64,000 nt of DNA, taken from contig NZ_JACJQL010000031.1 of assembly GCF_014696625.1 (NCBI RefSeq), positions 1 to 64,000 of the forward strand, written 5' to 3'. The translations under genes were made by a program, and so were the position numbers. This stretch comes from Nostoc parmelioides FACHB-3921 (GTDB lineage Bacteria; Cyanobacteriota; Cyanobacteriia; Cyanobacteriales; Nostocaceae). A model generated the notes under the pieces. The model was not told where the DNA came from and made no database searches. It saw only the letters and a program-made list of their open reading frames with translations. Below are positions 60,755 through 64,000 of this stretch, in pieces. The stretch's first letter is position 1, and every line of letters begins with the position of its first letter.

Positions 60755-61816
60755 TCATAACAAACAATTGTTAAGTTGTGTATAAATTTGATTAGTATCT
60801 AATTTTCTACCAATAAAAACTAATTGGTTCTTCGGTAAACTATGCCATTCATCAGCGTGTAAGTTATAACGAAGCCCACTCAGTTGAAATATATGGCGTA
60901 ACTCACTATCACTAAACCACAAAATACCCTTAGCTCGGAACACATTCTGCGGCATTTGTTCTGTGAGAAAATTCTCAAATTTATGAATATCAAACGGTCT
61001 ATCAGACTGAAAAGATACCGAAACAAATCCATCATTATCTAAATGATGAGAGTGGTGTTCATGATGATGGTGATGCTCGTGATGGTCATGGTCATGGTCG
61101 TGGTCATGGCTATGATGCTCATGATTATGTTTATGAGTATCTTCTGTATCATCAGTAGTATAGTCATCTTGTGGGGTTAACCCAACACCTAAAATTAAGG
61201 GTAAAGCCACCTCACCATATTTGGTATGTAATATTCTTGCACTATCTTTGACAGTTTGGATATAGTCTTCTAATTCTTGAATTTTTTCTGAAGTAGCCAA
61301 GTCTGTTTTATTCAGAAGAATAATGTCTGCATAAGTAAGTTGTTTTAAAGCAGCTTCACTCTCGAAATGATTTGGTTCAAAGGCTTCCGCATCTACGACT
61401 GTCAAAATTGAGTCGAGGTTGGTCAAATCCCGAAGCTCTGTACCTAAAAAGGTTAAAATGATGGGCAATGGGTCAGCAACACCAGTAGTTTCAATAACTA
61501 AATAATCGATGCGTTCTTCTCGTTCCAAAACCCGATAAACAGCATCAACTAAACCATCATTGATAGTGCAGCATATACAGCCATTGCTTAGTTCGACCAT
61601 ATCTTGGTCTACAGACACTAACAACTGGCTATCAATATTAATATCGCCGAACTCATTGACAAGAACAGCTACTTTTAAATCATGCTTATTTTTAAGAATT
61701 TGATTGAGTAGAGTTGTTTTACCACTACCTAAAAAGCCAGTAATGATTGTAACTGGCATTCCTCGTTTGGGAATTTCCGGAATTATGTTTGTTGTTTCTG
61801 TGGTCAGGGTATTCAT
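60755..61816 (-). CDS. CobW/COG0523 GTPase with His-rich loop (probable zinc metallochaperone)
   Basis: 353 residues. P-loop TGFLGSGKTTLLNQIL (near residue 26), CICCT metal-binding Cys-x-Cys-Cys (about 80), LLNKTDLA as the guanine-binding motif, a His-rich loop rich in HDHDH and HHEHH (about 235-265), then the CobW C-terminal domain (VSVSFQSDRPFDIHKFENFL). Family members of subgroup 1 deliver zinc or compete for it under zinc deficiency. The neighbours (thrS and folE), both zinc enzymes, and the Zur-like box upstream support a zinc role instead of cobalt. Confidence 0.9.
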   Translation of the reverse strand: MNTLTTETTNIIPEIPKRGMPVTIITGFLGSGKTTLLNQILKNKHDLKVAVLVNEFGDINIDSQLLVSVDQDMVELSNGCICCTINDGLVDAVYRVLEREERIDYLVIETTGVADPLPIILTFLGTELRDLTNLDSILTVVDAEAFEPNHFESEAALKQLTYADIILLNKTDLATSEKIQELEDYIQTVKDSARILHTKYGEVALPLILGVGLTPQDDYTTDDTEDTHKHNHEHHSHDHDHDHDHHEHHHHHEHHSHHLDNDGFVSVSFQSDRPFDIHKFENFLTEQMPQNVFRAKGILWFSDSELRHIFQLSGLRYNLHADEWHSLPKNQLVFIGRKLDTNQIYTQLNNCLL

Positions 61817-61925
61817 AGGGTGATGAGATGTTTGTGAACTATAAAATCAATGATGCTGTTGAATAATTGAGCCATATCTGTATATTCAATTTCAGCAATT
61901 GGCTTGTGGATTTTGTATTTGTAAA

Positions 61926-63764
61926 TTACTTCTTGGCAATTATAGTTTCTCGCAAGCGATTTGTCAGATCATTTAAATCAATCGCTCCCAAATCACCATT
62001 TGCTCTAGTTCTTACACTCAAAGTTTGATTTTCCACTTCTTTTTTACCTACGACACCAACCACGGGAATTTTTTCTAACTCTGCTGTACGAATCTGCTTT
62101 CCTAAACGCTCACCACTGACATCTATTTCTACTCTAAATCCAGCTTCCTGCAAAGCGATGGCAACGGATTCTGTATATGTTCTTACATCATCACTCACAG
62201 GTAATAATCTTATCTGCACTGGTGCTAACCATAAAGGAAAATCACCTGCATAATTCTCAATTAAGATGCCGAAAAACCTTTCCAAAGAACCAAAAATTGC
62301 ACGATGAATCATAATTGGTCTTTGGCGACTACCATCAGCAGCAATGTATTCCATATCGAAACGTTCAGGTAAATTAAAATCTACCTGAATAGTGGAACAT
62401 TGCCAGAGACGGCCAATAGCATCTTGAATTTTGATATCAATTTTAGGGCCATAAAAAGCACCACCGCCTTCATCAACAACATAATTCCAACCTTTAGCAT
62501 CCAAGGCTTGTCTTAAGGCTGATGTGGCTAGTTCCCAAACTTCATCAGTTCCTACTGATTTATCAGGACGGGTTGAAAGATTCACTTCATAATTTTTAAA
62601 ACCAAAATCTGACAAAATATGTTCCGTGAGATTTAAAACTCCTAAAATTTCATCAGCGATTTGATGAGGTAAACAAAAAATATGAGCATCATCTTGGGTA
62701 AATCCTCTGACCCTCATCAAACCATGTAGCGCCCCTGAACGTTCATAACGATAAACAGTGCCTAATTCAGCCCATCGTAAAGGTAATTCTCGATAAGAAT
62801 GTAACTGATGTTTATAAGTGAGTACATGAAAGGGACAATTCATGGGCTTGATTTGATAAGCCTGATTTTCCACTTCCATCGAGTCAAACATATTCTCTTG
62901 ATAGAAGTCAAAATGACCGGATGTTTTCCATAAATCGAGGTTGGCTACATGAGGTGTGTAGAGTAATTGATAGCCAGATTCTAGATGGGATTTTCGCCAA
63001 TAATCTTCAATGATGTAGCGAATACTCGCGCCTTTGGGATGCCAAAAAACTAAACCACCACCAGCTTCCTCTTGAATACTAAATAAGTTTAGCTCTTGAC
63101 CCAACTTTCTATGGTCGCGGCGTAAAGCTTCTTCTCTTTGTTTGAGGTAAGCCTCTAGTTCTGCCTTTGTTTTCCAAGCTGTACCGTAAATGCGTTGTAG
63201 TTGGGGCTTGCTTTCATCGCCTTGCCAATATGCACCGGCAATGTTTAATAGTTGAAAACTATTGGGGTCAATTTCACCAGTAAAATTAATATGCGGCCCG
63301 GCACACAAGTCCCACCAATAGTTAGTGGCTGGTTTGACATCTGCAACAAACAAGGAAGATTCTGGTGTACTGGTGTCGGGGCTACCAATAAAGTAGCGGG
63401 TAATAGTTGCTTCTGGGGGGATACGGTCTAAGATTTCTAACTTGTAAGGTTCGTTTAACTGAGCGATTTCGGTGCGTATTTCTTCTCGCTGCACCTCTTC
63501 GCGGATTATTGGCAGGTTGGCTTTGATGATGCGCCGCATTTCTGCTTCAATTTTGCCCAAGTCATCGGGAGTGATGCTGATTGGACAATCGAAGTCGTAA
63601 TAAAATCCGTTGTCTGTCACTGGGCCAGTTGCTACTTTTGTCCCTAGAAATAACTTCTGTACTGCCATTGCCATGATGTGGGCGCAGGTGTGACGAATCC
63701 GCACAAGTTGCTCGCTGTTGTGCTGGTCTAAGTCTCTCTGGGACTGGGTTAAGGAACTGACCAT
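61926..63764 (-). CDS. thrS: Threonyl-tRNA synthetase, TGS-less, in a zinc-responsive cluster
   Basis: 612 residues. Charges tRNA-Thr. The N-terminal TGS domain (about 60 residues in E. coli) is absent; the protein starts directly with the editing domain, whose ligands His-x3-His (RHTCAHIM) and Cys-x3-His (WDLCAGPHI) are present. Catalytic domain: zinc ligands in KPMNCPFHV, DDAHIFC and MIHRAIFGS, and the class II motif 2 RYERSGALHGLMRVRG. Anabaena has a second ThrRS induced by zinc loss under Zur; this gene fits it by context (cobW and folE downstream, Zur-like box upstream). Which of the two it is cannot be proven here. Confidence 0.93.
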   Translation of the reverse strand: MVSSLTQSQRDLDQHNSEQLVRIRHTCAHIMAMAVQKLFLGTKVATGPVTDNGFYYDFDCPISITPDDLGKIEAEMRRIIKANLPIIREEVQREEIRTEIAQLNEPYKLEILDRIPPEATITRYFIGSPDTSTPESSLFVADVKPATNYWWDLCAGPHINFTGEIDPNSFQLLNIAGAYWQGDESKPQLQRIYGTAWKTKAELEAYLKQREEALRRDHRKLGQELNLFSIQEEAGGGLVFWHPKGASIRYIIEDYWRKSHLESGYQLLYTPHVANLDLWKTSGHFDFYQENMFDSMEVENQAYQIKPMNCPFHVLTYKHQLHSYRELPLRWAELGTVYRYERSGALHGLMRVRGFTQDDAHIFCLPHQIADEILGVLNLTEHILSDFGFKNYEVNLSTRPDKSVGTDEVWELATSALRQALDAKGWNYVVDEGGGAFYGPKIDIKIQDAIGRLWQCSTIQVDFNLPERFDMEYIAADGSRQRPIMIHRAIFGSLERFFGILIENYAGDFPLWLAPVQIRLLPVSDDVRTYTESVAIALQEAGFRVEIDVSGERLGKQIRTAELEKIPVVGVVGKKEVENQTLSVRTRANGDLGAIDLNDLTNRLRETIIAKK

Positions 63765-63776
63765 ATTAATAAATAA

Positions 63777-63791
63777 TGAGAATCGTTATCA
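63777..63791. promoter_or_regulatory. Zur-like palindrome upstream of thrS
   Basis: TGAGAATCGTTATCA, 13 bases before the thrS ATG, matches the 7-1-7 Zur/Fur-type pattern TGATAATNATTATCA in 12 of 14 positions. A zinc-loaded Zur bound here would block the leftward operon and possibly the rightward frame beyond. Confidence 0.65.
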
Positions 63792-63897
63792 TGTTAGCGC
63801 AAAAAGGGGCGGATTGGGAATGACTATAAAAACGTCAAAGTTATGATTTCTTTGACCCCTACACCCCCTCAACTTTCAGCTGGCTTGTACTCCGGTG

Positions 63898-64000
63898 ATG
63901 CTGGGGGAAAAAGCTATGCTTGGTTTAGCTATGGCTGGGACGATTTTTTCACAGGCTATTCTTGCGCCTGATAAGTTGCGTGCTGTTGGCCCTACTTGTA
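63898..64000 (+). CDS. Possible start of a rightward gene cut by the window edge
   Basis: A frame open from 63855 to the end reads, from the ATG at 63898, MLGEKAMLGLAMAGTI and FSQAILAPDKLRAVGPTC, with a hydrophobic start that suggests a membrane or signal segment. An alternative frame (ATG 63844) stops at 63972. Divergent from thrS, so it might share the Zur-like box. Too short to identify. Confidence 0.25.
   Translation, partial: MLGEKAMLGLAMAGTIFSQAILAPDKLRAVGPTC

Noticed and set aside
63844..63972. 43-codon rightward frame near the right edge (MISLTPTPPQLSAGLYSG...)
   Set aside because: No ribosome binding site, and a competing frame in the same DNA stays open to the window's end with a more membrane-like composition.

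Overview
The window is chromosomal DNA of a filamentous, probably heterocyst-forming cyanobacterium of the Nostoc/Anabaena group. The evidence is a cytochrome b6f subunit gene (petM), a Ycf39-type photosystem assembly factor, an NblR-like regulator and a plastid-lipid-associated (fibrillin) protein. HIP1 octamers (GCGATCGC) are abundant. Short tandem heptamer repeats (GTCAACA, CAGTTGT, GTTGACG) and octamer arrays (CCCCTAAA/CCCCTACA) sit in many intergenic gaps. I see no tRNA, rRNA, transposase, integrase or cas gene. Most genes are ordinary core or family-level genes, and genes switch strand often.

Layout. 0-10 kb: a truncated P-loop ATPase remnant, an SDR enzyme, a deoxyhypusine-synthase-like gene, cobO, a group 2 sigma factor with a clear terminator, a HerA-like ATPase and a GST. 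10-20 kb: a MITE-like element with inverted ends and a target duplication, a FAS1 protein, a 52-aa Pmp3 protein, a SUI1 protein, trpB, two CAP/SCP secreted proteins, an RNase D-like exonuclease, a rhodanese without its catalytic Cys, and an HTH-NACHT NTPase resembling bacterial NLR-type defence proteins. 20-33 kb: an OmpR-type regulator, pdxA, petM followed by a GC-rich structured element, ycf39, nadK, an NblR-like regulator, a DUF192 lipoprotein, trpC, lpdA and a SWIM-domain protein. 33-45 kb: a CRISPR array of 11 repeats without cas genes, a divergent MocR regulator/PNPOx pair, arfB, a fibrillin, cobM, lgt, coaD overlapping a coiled-coil gene, and holB. 45-58 kb: a small Gly/Tyr-rich peptide with a textbook double-glycine leader, tmk, an M28 peptidase, a SafE-like plus CopC-like pair, galE, an ABC exporter, a histidine kinase with an ethylene-receptor-type sensor, a HupE-like membrane protein and a DEAD-box helicase. 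58-64 kb: a sugar transferase and a leftward cluster thrS-cobW-folE behind a Zur-like palindrome, which suggests a zinc-deficiency operon.

The strongest candidates for something undescribed are: the double-glycine-leader peptide at 45106-45348; the GC-rich, highly structured 125-bp element between petM and ycf39; the 115-bp dual-frame overlap between coaD and the coiled-coil gene; and the HTH-NACHT protein. The interspersed hairpin/octamer repeat family (four full copies and two fragments) explains several oddities: one gene end, one gene remnant and the left edge of the CRISPR array. All function calls rest on reading motifs by eye. No database search was run.
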